This document shows positions 50,732 to 62,640 of a DNA stretch of 64,000 bases, in pieces. Source of the DNA: Plectrocnemia conspersa (Eukaryota > Arthropoda > Insecta > Trichoptera > Polycentropodidae); the NCBI GenBank assembly GCA_009617715.1, contig VTFK01000661.1, positions 27,813 to 91,812 of the forward strand, given 5' to 3'. Under the pieces are notes generated by a model. That model did not search any database and was not told the DNA's origin. It saw only the letters and a program-made list of their open reading frames with translations. The translations under genes and the position numbers were made by a program. Each line of letters starts with the position of its first letter. Positions within the stretch are counted from its first letter, which is position 1.

Positions 50732-52250
50732 GTTCTCAAACTCTTTTGGCCCACGGGCCCCTTTTCATACGCAAAACTTGCCCACGGACCCTGGGTGAAT
50801 AACTACATAAATGCATAATAGAAAAAAAAATTACAAATTTAACTTTGATGTCTTGAATGGTAAATGGTGACAAAAAAATAAAATATAAATAAAACATTTT
50901 GTTGAAGAAGTTTTATTGAAATTAAAACTTTTCTTTTACAATACAAAAAAAAATAAATTACTTGGATGAACCTGATGGGATGTTATTAGTGTATTTATGT
51001 CCGGCTCAATGTTTGTGAGTAGCAACCGCAAATCCCCACGAGTACTAATTTCTAGTCGGTTTATTTTTTTTGCGAGGAGGCTCATAACGGCACTGAATCC
51101 ACGTTCTACAAAATAGGAAGAAGGAAAAGCAATCAACAGCTTCTGTACAATAACCCATAATGCTGGATATAGAATTGGGATCTGTTTTTGTAACCAGAAC
51201 GTTGTCATATCCTTGTTTAAAAATTGGTTTCAACTTCTAATTTGTGGATAGTTCAATTAGTTTCTCCTGTATTAGTCTGTATTTGTGCTCTAAGTTTGAC
51301 TACTTGCAAAAGGGTTCAACACCCAGTCGGGAATATCCAAGTGAAGAATGGTTTCAGATCTTTGGTTAAGGTCAAATCTTCATTTCTATTTTGCAATTTT
51401 AAAAGATTTGGAAACTGAGAATATTCTCCTCTTCCCAAGTTTTACAACAAACGCAGATCTTACACTTTTAGTTTTGATTATATTTCATGCGTCACCTTGT
51501 AGTTTCAAATTAGTCTCGTTAAATCTGGCAAATAAATCAGTTATATAAGCGATGTCATTTTTTGAGATATTTAAATTGTGACGCAAATCATTGTCTTTAC
51601 TCCCCAGGAATTCCAATACTAAATCAAGGAACGAATAGAAGCGATCCAAACATGCACTTTTAGGTAACCAACGTACTTCTGTGTTAAGTATTAAACGATT
51701 ATAGTCATAAGTCATCATCATTTTTCAAACAAAGTTGAGCAAATAATCTCTCATTTAAGGCATTTTTTTCGGTTTTATTAACTGCATTAATGACATAATG
51801 TAGTGATTCATGCAAACGTTCACTAATGTTTTTTGCGACCAAATGATGTCGATGAATGACACAATGTACCGATAATACATTCGGTATAGCTTGTTTTAAG
51901 TATGCCAGAAAGCCTCGGTGTCGTCCTACCATTACCGGAGCACCGTCAGAAGCAACGGAGATGATATTAGTCAAGGGTATAGCATTTACATCGAAAATTT
52001 TTTTTAATTCAGTAAATAACGTTTCACCTTTCGTATCAGTTTCCAAACATTTAGCAAATAACAATTCTTGTGAATTATTTTATTCATTGTTATTTATTTT
52101 AACTTCCATATTAATAAAAATGTGTCACAATTTTTTTATTTTATATTAAACCTTGCGCGGACCTCCTGATGTTGTTCAGGGACCCCGAAATCAATTTTAA
52201 TTTTCCATGGACCCCCTGAATGATCCCGAGGACCCCTGGGACCCTTGTGA
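50732..52250 (-). mobile_element. hAT element inside block copy 1, 5'-truncated transposase
   Basis: The edge CCAATGGTTCTCAAACTCTT, continuing TTGGCCCACGGGCCCC, is a classic Charlie-type hAT end. The opposite edge near 52250 is rich in GGACCCC. Minus-strand frames give, in order, CLETDTKGETLFTELKKIF, IISVASDGAPVMVGRHRGF (with the second catalytic Asp), HCVIHRHHLVAKNISERLH, NTEVRWLPKSACLDRFYSF, and the C-terminal SSYFVERGFSAVMSLLAKK dimerisation block. The N-terminal BED finger and first catalytic Asp are missing, and frameshifts and stops separate the fragments. Inactive. Confidence 0.85.
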
Positions 52251-52660
52251 TCATCTACGTATGTTAGAAATTGATATTATATTGATGAAAATAAAAAAGA
52301 AGTGCATATATGTATTTTTAATTCTAGTATATGGTGGATTCTAGTTTTCAATTACTCTACATTTTGTTTCTTTGTCGTGGTACATCTACGTTTTAGTGTT
52401 TAGTGAGTAGATTGAAGCGGCGAACTATACGTCAATTTAGAAACACGCGATATCAGAGCGCTTTGATTGAAATCGGTCTGAACGCGAGCCGCTGCCTTCC
52501 ACCCCTCGGACGATACTTTATCCTTCGTTTCTCTTATAATGAAAATGGTTATTAGTACACCGCGGCCCATGAGCACACATCGTAATTTTAATGAACCCAT
52601 AATTGATTTTCAGCTGTTGAATAATTAGCAACTGTGGATATTTTCGAAATTTCTCGATCG

Positions 52661-53132
52661 TTAATAATTTAGTATCTAGTATTAAAAGTGGAGTAAAACA
52701 GACACACTCCAACTCTTACTTGCCACAAAAATAAAACATGTGGAATTTGGTAATGCGGCCATACAATCAATTTGGTGTCCTGCAAACAGTGTAGATGCAG
52801 AACGCTACTTTAGCACTTATAATTTAGTTGTCACTGATCGTCGTACTAGACTTAAGGAATCATCCATTGAGACATGTTCTATGCTATATTTTAATAAATT
52901 TTAATGTCTTTTATATTAATAAAGAAATTCTCATCTATTTACTTATTTTTTTTAATGTTTTCTACTACTGAATTGCATATTTTATATTAAATTATGTTTA
53001 AAATAAATTAATTAAAATAATAAACGCTAAATAGATGCTAAAAATTGTTACTTTATTTGCTCCAAAACGCTAAATTGTAACATCAAAATGCTATTTTTTT
53101 CGAAAATAGATGCTAAAAACACGTATCTCTAG
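52661..53132 (+). mobile_element. hAT fragment between the two repeat blocks
   Basis: The plus strand at 52733-52904 reads HVEFGNAAIQSIWCPANSVD, then AERYFSTYNLVVTDRRTRL, ending YFNKF and a stop: the C-terminal dimerisation end of a third hAT lineage. Downstream non-coding sequence repeats GCTAAATAGATGCTAAAAA and ends in acgtatctcta at 53131, whose inverse TAGAGATACGTGTTTTTAGC looks like a hAT terminus. Block copy 2 begins two bases later. The 5' part of this element is absent. Confidence 0.7.
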
Positions 53133-56100
53133 TAATAATCCATTCGTGTCCTGTTTCTCGCTGGGAGCGTTGACGCTGTTCTGTCGCCGGTGTACGCGTG
53201 TAATGTTAATAGTTAAGTTGAGCGCATCGTTTAATTAATGGTGTAGAACGGTTACACCAATGGCGGGTAATTGAATGGTGCGGTTTTCCATGAAACGTTG
53301 TACCAGGCAGGTGCATGGCCTTTACATGCACGAGGATATGAAGGCGGACGTGTTAGGTTAAATTTTCCGACAGCTGCAACACGTTTGCAGCCGTTCCACT
53401 GCCAAGTATCGTTATCTGCCGTGCACGCGAAAAGCGATCTCGGAAGGGTACTTTGAAACTCGATATCCATTTTTATAAGAGGGCGCGGGGTAACACCCAA
53501 CGAGCGACCGGAATGACTTTTATGGTGTTTGAGCCGATCGACGGAGATTTTCTTCGATTTACCAACTTCAACGTGAAATGGAAGGTTTTATTTAATGGGC
53601 TAAATTTTAACATTTTCTATTACGCTTACACGTCTCTATCCACAATTGCACATTATTTCTTCAATATTTAAAACTAGAGAAAATACCCGGCGTTGCTTGG
53701 ACTCTCGAAGCTTTGTTATCTGGGGTACAAATTAATAATACCTCGAAGAGCAAGCAAATAATATTTGACCATAAGAAAAGAAAGATGATTCCAAACTTAT
53801 TCTAGTAACTTGAGATAAAATAAGTTAAAAGCCACGTTTGGTGGTATTTTCGCCCTTAGCACAGCCAGTAAAAATTGTCACCTCAATAACATTTGCTAGC
53901 AATATTTTGACGCAAAACCTAGATCGATCTTTGTTACGATTTAATATAATTATAGCTTTAAGTTTTTAAAGCAAACTGTTTAGCGGCTGTCCAGATGGTT
54001 CCAAAGAATCTAGGAAGTCAGTGGGAAATTGTATTGTTTATTTGCTATCTAACAAAATATTTATATATACTATTAAACACCAATTCCTATTTTTGATTGG
54101 TAACCGTATATAAAGTAGTATTTTGTATACGTACACGAAAGAAATTAAATATATGTTTCCCCGTTCAAAAATGATAATGTGCAATATTTAGATTCCTAGC
54201 TGTAGTATAAAACATACATTATGTAACTTTTATATATAATATGTAAGTTTGTATGTATATATTAAAGTTAGTGTTAAATTTTGATAAAGTATACAATGAC
54301 TAGACAAAGTATGCACTAACTATAAGTTTTGGTTAAAGCTTACAATGCTATATTTCGCGTATACTTTCAGTAGATAATGCATGCATCATATATGATTTAC
54401 CTAGTGGGTGTGAGAACGTAGTACAGAAATGATCCTGTGAAGTATTACAACCCAGTGGGTGTGTGAATTTTCCGACGTGAGCTAATTACATTGTCAAACT
54501 TGCAAAAGCTTATGGTCATCATGCAATAATAATAATCACCAGTTATCGCACCCATAAAAATTCAAACCCTTGCAGGAAGTCAAGACTCGTGTCGGGGACA
54601 ATACGTTCGATATTTAATCAATTGTTATTGTTCTTTAACGATCGCCAGAATAGTTAAACCTGGAGCTGGTTCCTTCGATGAGCGTTAACATTTTAAAGGT
54701 GTGTTTTCGAAGATGACACGATTGGTTCTTAATTATATTCGCCAGTGATTCGTTAAAGCTTTCTCAAATGATCGATATAAAATAAGTGATACTTAAGTCA
54801 CATCGGCAGAGGATTGGTAGCACATCGGGATATCGTCACAAGAGAGAGAGAGAGAAAGAAGAGAATTGAGACTCACACGAGCAGAGCACATCAAGACGCC
54901 TGACACAAGCGAAGAGAAAAACATCGACTACACCTGGACAAACGATTGCCACTCTAGCGAAGACTCGGACTTCCATGGCCTATTATTTAATCTCCATCAC
55001 CTGATACCGATATTTAATTTTCTCTATATATGTGGTAAATTAAAAATATCTTTAAAAATCAACAGTTTTCAGCTTTTCCAGCGTCTATCTGGTTACAAAG
55101 ACACACTTCAAAACCCAAAATAATATTAATCATGTAAATATATCTTATGGGACGAACCGTCCGAGAAGTTTAATGATCTGTATCTAGGTTACTACTGATG
55201 GTACCTGTTTTTGCAGAAAGTAGGAGTGCCAAAAGTTCGTTTTTGGATTTAAAAAATATAAATTAAATACACGTACTTTATAATAGTAATGATTTAGGTT
55301 TGGTATTGATGTTATATGATATTTTATTGTTAGCTATCAAAATTTTCAGATATAATGAAAGCCTTATTAAAAATTAAATTGAAAAGTTAGTAAAATTAGC
55401 ATTTACTTTATTTATACTAGAAATATTAACGTAGAAATATTATCTTATTCTGTTCATTAAAGAAGACCGTTTCATTAACTTATCTTATAAAAATAAGCAA
55501 ACACAATGCTAATTGTAGGGTAAAAATATAATATATACACATATTTTATAATATATTTGATATTTTCCAAAGTTTAATTATTTATTCTTCCGTTATAACC
55601 TGATAGGCGCAAGCCCAATGATTTACAACGGGGCAAATCTGGAATAAAAGGCTAGGGCAATCAGACATAATTGAATACCTACAAGTAAGTATATATTAAA
55701 ACCACTAGACTGAGAGTCTGGAAATCGGTGACGTAGATATGTATTACTAATTATAAATTGTTATTTATATTATAATTTACCTTCTTATATATTATTGTTC
55801 AAAGCTGCTTCCGGACGCGCTTACTTTAAAATTAAATATTCTACGTTATATTTTCTACTTTGTAATTCGTATCGCTTTGTATGAACGGTGTATATAATAA
55901 TACATGTAAACAAAAGAAATATATTTAATTATAATAATAAAAATAAAAATTGAATTTGCTCGATTTATTTCCGTTGTTTCGACCAATGAAAAATAAGCAT
56001 TCAAATATAAAACAAGATGGCCGACAGTAACGTGACAACGCGACAATAATTTTCATTATTTTATCATGTGCGTTGTTCGACTTGACTAAATATAAATATT

Positions 56101-58587
56101 CGGATTGCAAATTAACTAGGCGTGTTATAACTTTGAAAATTAAATATATATACATAATGTGTGTGAGGATTAGAAGAATACAATCATAAAACAAGCTTCG
56201 TGTTGAAATCTTAAAATTTTGAGTTCCGAGACCGAAAAGTGAGTTTTTCCTTTTACAATATATAAACATTATCATTGCTTCCGATTTAATGCACATATTC
56301 GTTAGATTTGACTGAATATAATTACTCGAATTGCAAATAAACCAGGTAGATCTCTGTAGTAAAAAGGTTGATTTAACCAGTAGTTAGAGCTTGTAAAATA
56401 TTGCTACAGTTTTATTAATATGTTATTTTATATTTTATAAATACATTATATGTCTCATATATCTAAGGTTTCTCTTAATTATAAACTCGTTTATCTAAGC
56501 GCAAAGTTTTGGTTCTAAAACTTTTTATTTTGATTTGACCATTGTCATTGAGTTGCTTGATTGTGTTTGGCTTGGCTTGAAATATCGACCCCACAGTTTT
56601 AAAGGGAAGCAAGTTGAAAAATCAAACGGAAAAGTAAAACAATGTTAGAAATTCATTTGTCTAGTTATTTATTTAAAAAATATTAATTGTGTTAAAATAA
56701 CTCTTATTTTGTACATTAATTTTTTTTAATACTAAAATTATATTTTATGTTCTGTAATATTAATTATTATGAGTAGAAAAAAAGCATTTTAAAGATATTT
56801 TTTTAAGTAGAAAATCTGAGTAGTTTTGTAATCATCCGAAATATGAAAAAGGGGGTAATGAATATATAAACCATTGAAATAAATAAAAAACAACGAAGGT
56901 CGACCTAATATGTGTTTTTCCACAGATAAGTATTTTTATTCTCGGCACTGTTTGCAATTCGAGAATCGGTACTTTGCTATATCATATAAATTTCCGAAAT
57001 TCGAGATTTATATATAAATATCAAATATTTTTTTGTGGAAAATTAATTTTATGTACACTTTTATTTATATGAACATAAACAAGCATAACGTAACCCTGTA
57101 AACATGGTTTATTTTTGCTTTGTATTCTCAAAATTTCTGTGGAAACTTTTAAACAAATTAGGCCATTATGAAATCCCTGAAAATTAATTTCAGAATATTT
57201 TATAGAATTTTCATCAGCATTATATGTAATTAGTATGCTATTAATTACACATCGATTACGTATTTATATGTTACATTAAACATAGCAAATTTTGTACAGG
57301 ATTTTTCACTTGAATTTTTTACTTGTTGTTATAAAACATTTAATTCATCCAAACCAATGGTTCTCAAACTCTTTTGGCCCACGGGCCCCTTTTCATACGC
57401 AAAACTTGCCCACGGACCCTGGGTGAATAACTACATAAATGCATAATAGAAAAATTACAAATTTAACTTTGATGTCTTGAATGGTAAATGGTGACAAAAA
57501 TAAAATATAAATAAAACATTTTGTTGAAGAAGTTTTATTGAAATTAAAACTTTTCTTTTACAATACAAAAAAAAATAAATTACTTGGATGAACCTGATGG
57601 GATGTTATTAGTGTATTTATGTCCGGCTCAATGTTTGTGAGTAGCAACCGCAAATCCCCACGAGTACTAATTTCTAGTCGGTTTATTTTTTTTTGCGAGG
57701 AGGCTCATAACGGCACTGAATCCACGTTCTACAAAATAGGAAGAAGGAAAAGCAATCAACAGCTTCTGTACAATAACCCATATTGCTGGATATAGAATTG
57801 GGATCTGTTTTTGTAACCAGAACGTTGTCATATCCTTGTCAGAAGCCAGAAAGCCTCGGTGTCGTCCTACCATTACCGGAGCACCGTCAGAAGCAACGGA
57901 GATGATATTAGTCAAGGGTATAGCATTTACATCGAAAATTTTTTTTAATTCAGTAAATAACGTTTCACCTTTCGTATCAGTTTCCAAACATTTAGCTAAC
58001 AATTCTTGTGAATTATTTTATTCATTGTTATTTATTTTAACTTCCATATTAATAAAAATGTGTCACAATTTTTTTATTTTATATTAAACCTTGCGCGGAC
58101 CCCCTGATGTTGTTCAGGGACCCCGAAATCAATTTTAATTTTCCATGGACCCCCTGAATGATCCCGAGGACCCCTGTGATCATCTACGTATGTTAGAAAT
58201 TTATATTATATTGATGAAAATAAAAAAGAAGTGCATATATGTATTTTTAATTCTAGTATATGGTGGATTCTAGTTTTCAATTACTCTACATTTGTTTCTT
58301 TGTCGTGGTACATCTACGTTTTAGTGTTTAGTGAGTAGATTAGCGGCGAACTATACGTCAATTTAGAAACACGCGATATCAGAGCGCTTGATTGAAATCG
58401 GTCTGAACGTGAGCCGCTGCCTTCCACCCCTCGGACGATACTTTATCCTTCGTTTCTCTATAATGAAAATGGTTATTAGTACACCGCGGCCCATGAGCAC
58501 ACATCGTAATTTTTAATGAACCCATAATTGATTTTCAGCTGTTGAATAATTAGCAACTGTGGATATTTCTCGGAAATTTCTCGATCG
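53133..58587. repeat. Large direct repeat, copy 2 (5.5 kb)
   Basis: Second copy of the block at 46523-52660, offset by 6610 bp at its start. By eye only about a dozen substitutions are evident over 5.4 kb, while length differences in A, T or G runs are more frequent. It has 36 bp after the head (gtgtacgcgtgtaatgttaa and 16 more bases) that copy 1 lacks, and it lacks about 0.69 kb of the hAT interior. After the shared end ctcgatcg the sequence continues GGGTCGGTG, unlike copy 1. Confidence 0.9.
57346..58190 (-). mobile_element. hAT element inside block copy 2, internally deleted
   Basis: Same insertion as in copy 1, at the equivalent place. The part equivalent to about 51211-51903 of copy 1 is absent, which fuses the GRHRGFLA segment to the C-terminal KDMTTFWLQKQIP block in one open frame on the minus strand. 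At the junction (57838-57846) a few bases, cagaagccagaaag, contain a short local duplication typical of end-joining. It lacks the central catalytic region and cannot be active. Confidence 0.85.
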
Positions 58588-60237
58588 GGGTCGGTGTAAT
58601 GTGATGGAAGTGAATTTTACGAATGTAGGGGCGAAATGGAAACGGAGATGACGGATTAATGTGGCTACAAACAATCAAGAGAATGTGTACCGCATGTGTG
58701 GGGAATGTGAGAAATTTAAAAGCGAGAAAACGGGTTATTCGGATAAGCCATAACACAGACAAATAGATTTTTGGGCGACTGTTGTAAAAATGAGAGTAAT
58801 CCAGGATGAGAGGTCTTTTATGGCTCAAGGGATGATTCGTTATGGTGGAAACTTTTTGCGAAATGAGATCGTGTTAATATTTTTGTTATGTAGTATTATA
58901 ATGAATAAGAAAGTGAAATGTATATTTAGTAATCAATTTTATTTAAAATTAATCAACTAATATTAGTATTATCCGTCGTTTGACGACAAACTTCGGCGGT
59001 AAAATAGGAGATATAGGTTAAAAAATATACATATATTATAAAAAAATATACAAAATTATTTGTCTTTCTTGTTGCCACCAAGCCATTAATATTCGTTTCT
59101 ACAAACAAAGTGAAGTAGGTTTTGAGAGTGTATTTCTGAGAGAAAAATAGCACATATGTGATAATTCGTGAGTTTATCTTAATATAGTTTAAATATATGT
59201 TTTGAAACAATAAAGTGTCTTATGAACCATCATGTAAAAGCATTATATGTGGCTGAAAGGCTTGTTAAATCTAATACAATTCGATAAGATTAAATTATTC
59301 TTTTATGTTGAAGATTTAATGAATAAGTTTAAGCAAATATTAAATTATAAAAATACAAAGCGAATAAGGTTTGTACAAGATAAAATATTCGTTTGTATTA
59401 AAATTAGAGTTTGCGTGGGCAAAGATTTTAAATATTTTCCACTGAAAGGCTGACGTAAAGCTTGCTAGGGTCATCGGAGGGTTAAATCTGGGTTTGGCTA
59501 AGACTCGAGCTTAAAATTTCGATTTTAGTCATCCGCCGAGTTTGATATGCGTACGCTTGCAATATAAATTTTGCCTTTTTAAACGGAAAACATAACGTAT
59601 GAGCGATATTTTTTTAATAAATTAAGCTGATGTAATCTGATGCACATTTGTTTATAATATCAAACACGTAGGTGAATTTTAATTAAAACTTTTGATTGCA
59701 TTCATAATTGGGAATCTGCAATACATGATGTGAGTTGTTATTTTGGAACGTATCACTGTTAAAATATTCATATTTTACAACAGAATTGTTTTTATCAAAC
59801 TTTCATACACATATGTATGTATATTATCACAAATGTATATACAAATATGATATATTAGACATTTCTCTATCGGCTAAGTATCTGTCCTGTATCTTATGAT
59901 TATTAGTTCGAACATTGATAACTAGTGTGGCAATTTTTTTATATTAATTTTCAGACAGTCCCAGAAGACTTTATCAAAGTTATAACGGATTCAATAAATA
60001 ATAATTATCTAATTTATAAATTACATATATATTGTTTTAAGAAATTTCTATATTGCTTTAAAAAATCTTCTTTGTATGTTATTATATTGATTTATATTTA
60101 TTATATTAGTTGAAGTAGTTCATAATTAAATTATTTTTAATACCTAATATGTAAATCGATTTTAACTATTCATCACGATATTAATCCTTGACATTACGAA
60201 AATCTAGGTAAACCTCATCTGTTATGCTTGATCGAAA

Positions 60238-60373
60238 TTAAATATATATAATAATCACTAATTCCGATCTCCAAGACACGATGAAAAATTAAAAATACCT
60301 TGGGTAATATAGGGTGCAAACCCAGATCTCTCAGGTCAATAGTCAGCGACTTATACCACTCGTCTATAGTGCT
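60238..60373 (-). repeat. tRNA-derived SINE fragment
   Basis: On the minus strand, TAGACGAGTGG fits an RNA polymerase III box A and, 33 bases later, GGTTTGCACCC fits box B, with a tRNA-like stem arrangement between 60373 and 60312. AT-rich unrelated sequence follows, as expected for a SINE body. The head lacks a good acceptor stem, so a functional tRNA is unlikely. Confidence 0.55.
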
Positions 60374-62189
60374 GATCATACATTGTAGGTTTATGGGGCG
60401 TAGCCCTATGAGTGGTTAATGAGCACATAAAATAATATAAAGTTAAATAGGTTTATTCACATTTCAGGATATGCAACTGTCTATATTGATAATTATGTTA
60501 ATGGCACGAAAGCTTTAGTTAGTATTAAAAACTTAATCGTCGATTAAGATATTTTTCTTTTATATGTTATGTAGCGAATTTGTGTTTTAAATAATCAGAA
60601 GCTTTACGCAAAAAAGTTTGGTAAACATCTATTTAATTTCCAGTTATAACATGCGTAGTAGTTTAATTTTAATAAATAATGTTTGATCGAATATCAATGT
60701 TGAACTGAATTTCAAATACTCAATTCGAATGTGGCTCATAGTTTCAAGGTTCTGGTTATTTCCTTCGAGCTACGAATTCAATTACGATAAATCTTAGTTA
60801 GCTACATTTAGGCGAGTTACGCTTGACGTGTGTGGATCGAACTAGAAATTTTAATTTTCAACTTGTTCTTCAGTGTGATCAACTCAGTTTAATATTATAT
60901 TATTTTAATTAAAAGTATATATGTCTGTATTATTTATAATATATATACATCATTAAAATACTTTACGTAAGTTTAAAATAATTACCTCGCACCTCTTGAA
61001 CAATTTATGAGCATTTTAAAGTTGAGAAAAGTGGTCTGTTTATCTCTAATATATTAAATACTTTACACAAACACATCTACATAATAAATACAATTAATTT
61101 ACGATATTAAATATTCCATCTCCGTTCAAGTTACACAAGTATGTATGAATAAAATATTAATGTTCTTGCGCTACTGCCAGTTGCATTTTTCAATAACAGA
61201 CTTCGGTAGAAATATTTATTTAATTGCTTAAGCACAGTTATAATTTCAAAGCCACTATTTAATATGTTTTAAGTAGCACTCCAATTTTAGACCTAAAAAT
61301 TGAAACTGAACTGCTGCTCTAAGGTACAAAGCGCGTCTTCTATTGTATAGTATTGACTTTTATTCTTAAAATATTCCCGTCAATATAAAAGATGCTTCTA
61401 TATTTATTCGTACATTTTTTAAATTAATTTGAGCTGATAAAGCGTAAATATTATTTTTACAGAATTTCATCTATAAAAATATGTTATCTATCTGCTATTG
61501 TCTACGTAAATTGGCTCCTTTGTTTTTTTGCATGTCACTAGAAAATTTGGCTAAAGGAGAAGAGCGGTTTATTATTAGTGAACGCCATGGCGTATTGGGG
61601 TCGTTGCTCATGACAGCCATGATTGAAAATAATTAAATATATATAACAAACTGTTCTTTGGTATATCTTTTATATTCTTCGGAAATACGCGAACGTTTTT
61701 TTCGAGAGGATATTTTGTTGTGTGGCAACTATCATAAGTCGGCGAATGTTAGTTATTCACAAATACGTACTTATATAATAAGTAATGCGGTAATAATTAA
61801 TCCGCCAACGAAGTCATAAAAGCTTAGTGAACATTTTATCTACTTGCATCATAAAGCAATGGAGATCTTGAGTTTTGTGTAGCATAAACTTAACCAATTA
61901 CCGCTTGAATGCTTTTTTGTGAAATTAACGTTTTTCATGTTTATTATTTGCTATTCGAATAATGACGAATATATTCAATAATAATATTTTTTGGCAAGTT
62001 CAGCTATAAGCTTATGCAATAATGCTGTTTTAAGGTATTGGAGCCTATATTTGCTCTATTGCAGTTTTTTGTTTACGAAAAATACGCAATGAAAAGAACG
62101 GAGATTTTTCATCACAAAATATCCAAGTGCATTTAAAAATACATTTTGGCCATCTGTTATAAATAGTATTTTTTTAATTCCAATTCCCC

Positions 62190-62640
62190 AATGCGCTCCC
62201 TCTAGTGGACATGTTTAAAACCGCTTTTCAGACAAAGCCGACGCTTGTCGAAGAATTTTGCCGCAATTTTCCGGTTGGAGGTCGATCCGCAGGGGGCAGC
62301 AGGTGGCGGCAGGGTTGTGTAACATCCGATCGTGACCGCAGATAGTCGCTAATACGGGTGGCCAGCCCTAATGGCCGGTCGGCCGCAGCCGGAAGCAATA
62401 CATTCTTCGATTTTATCGCCTCGGCTATTATATTAAACTTTCAAACTGATCGACCAATTTGCTACGTACGCACCGTTCCGCGATTTCATCGCAAAAAACG
62501 CAAACGGGCATCTGTGCTCGGTGTTCACCGCAAATTGGAACGAACCCGCAACTTTAAGCCCTTCGAAACGATTAACCGATGCTCGATCATATTTTCTTAC
62601 CCTTGCCCTAATTCTAACAGATGATTCCGAAAATTTCTTG
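62190..62640. promoter_or_regulatory. GC/CpG-rich patch, possible promoter or first exon
   Basis: An abrupt island of G, C and CpG in very AT-rich surroundings, including gcgctccctctagtggac at 62193 and many CGs between 62230 and 62570. A plus-strand frame at 62358-62624 is open, but its protein (ASPNGRSAAAGSNTFFDF at the start) is unrecognised. It may be the 5' end of a gene continuing beyond the window, or a repeat fragment. Speculative. Confidence 0.3.

Larger units (their letters stand above)
46523..52660. repeat. Large direct repeat, copy 1 (6.1 kb)
   Basis: Starts taataatccattcgtgtcct and ends ttctcgatcg. Almost the entire length is repeated in the same order and orientation at 53133-58587. 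Order of parts: a GC-richer 0.5-kb head with open frames on both strands (46626-46990); AT-rich DNA with a (GA)n tract at about 48202; a hAT copy (about 50732-52250); and a tail near 52400-52660. Copy 1 lacks 36 bp found in copy 2 after the head sequence gctgttctgtcgcc. I recognise no reverse transcriptase, integrase, helicase or other hallmark gene, and the family is unidentified. Confidence 0.9.

Noticed and set aside
46523..58587. Interpreting the two blocks as long terminal repeats of one retrotransposon
   Set aside because: The 472 bp between them encode only a hAT fragment, far too little for an internal region, and each block contains a DNA transposon. No primer-binding site or polypurine tract is evident.
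60312..60373. A functional tRNA gene on the minus strand
   Set aside because: Box A and box B are present, but the acceptor stem does not pair well and an AT-rich SINE-like body follows.
62358..62624. 88-residue basic open frame in the CpG-rich patch as a gene
   Set aside because: No homology seen, and the frame may be a by-product of composition. Kept only as a possible promoter or first exon.
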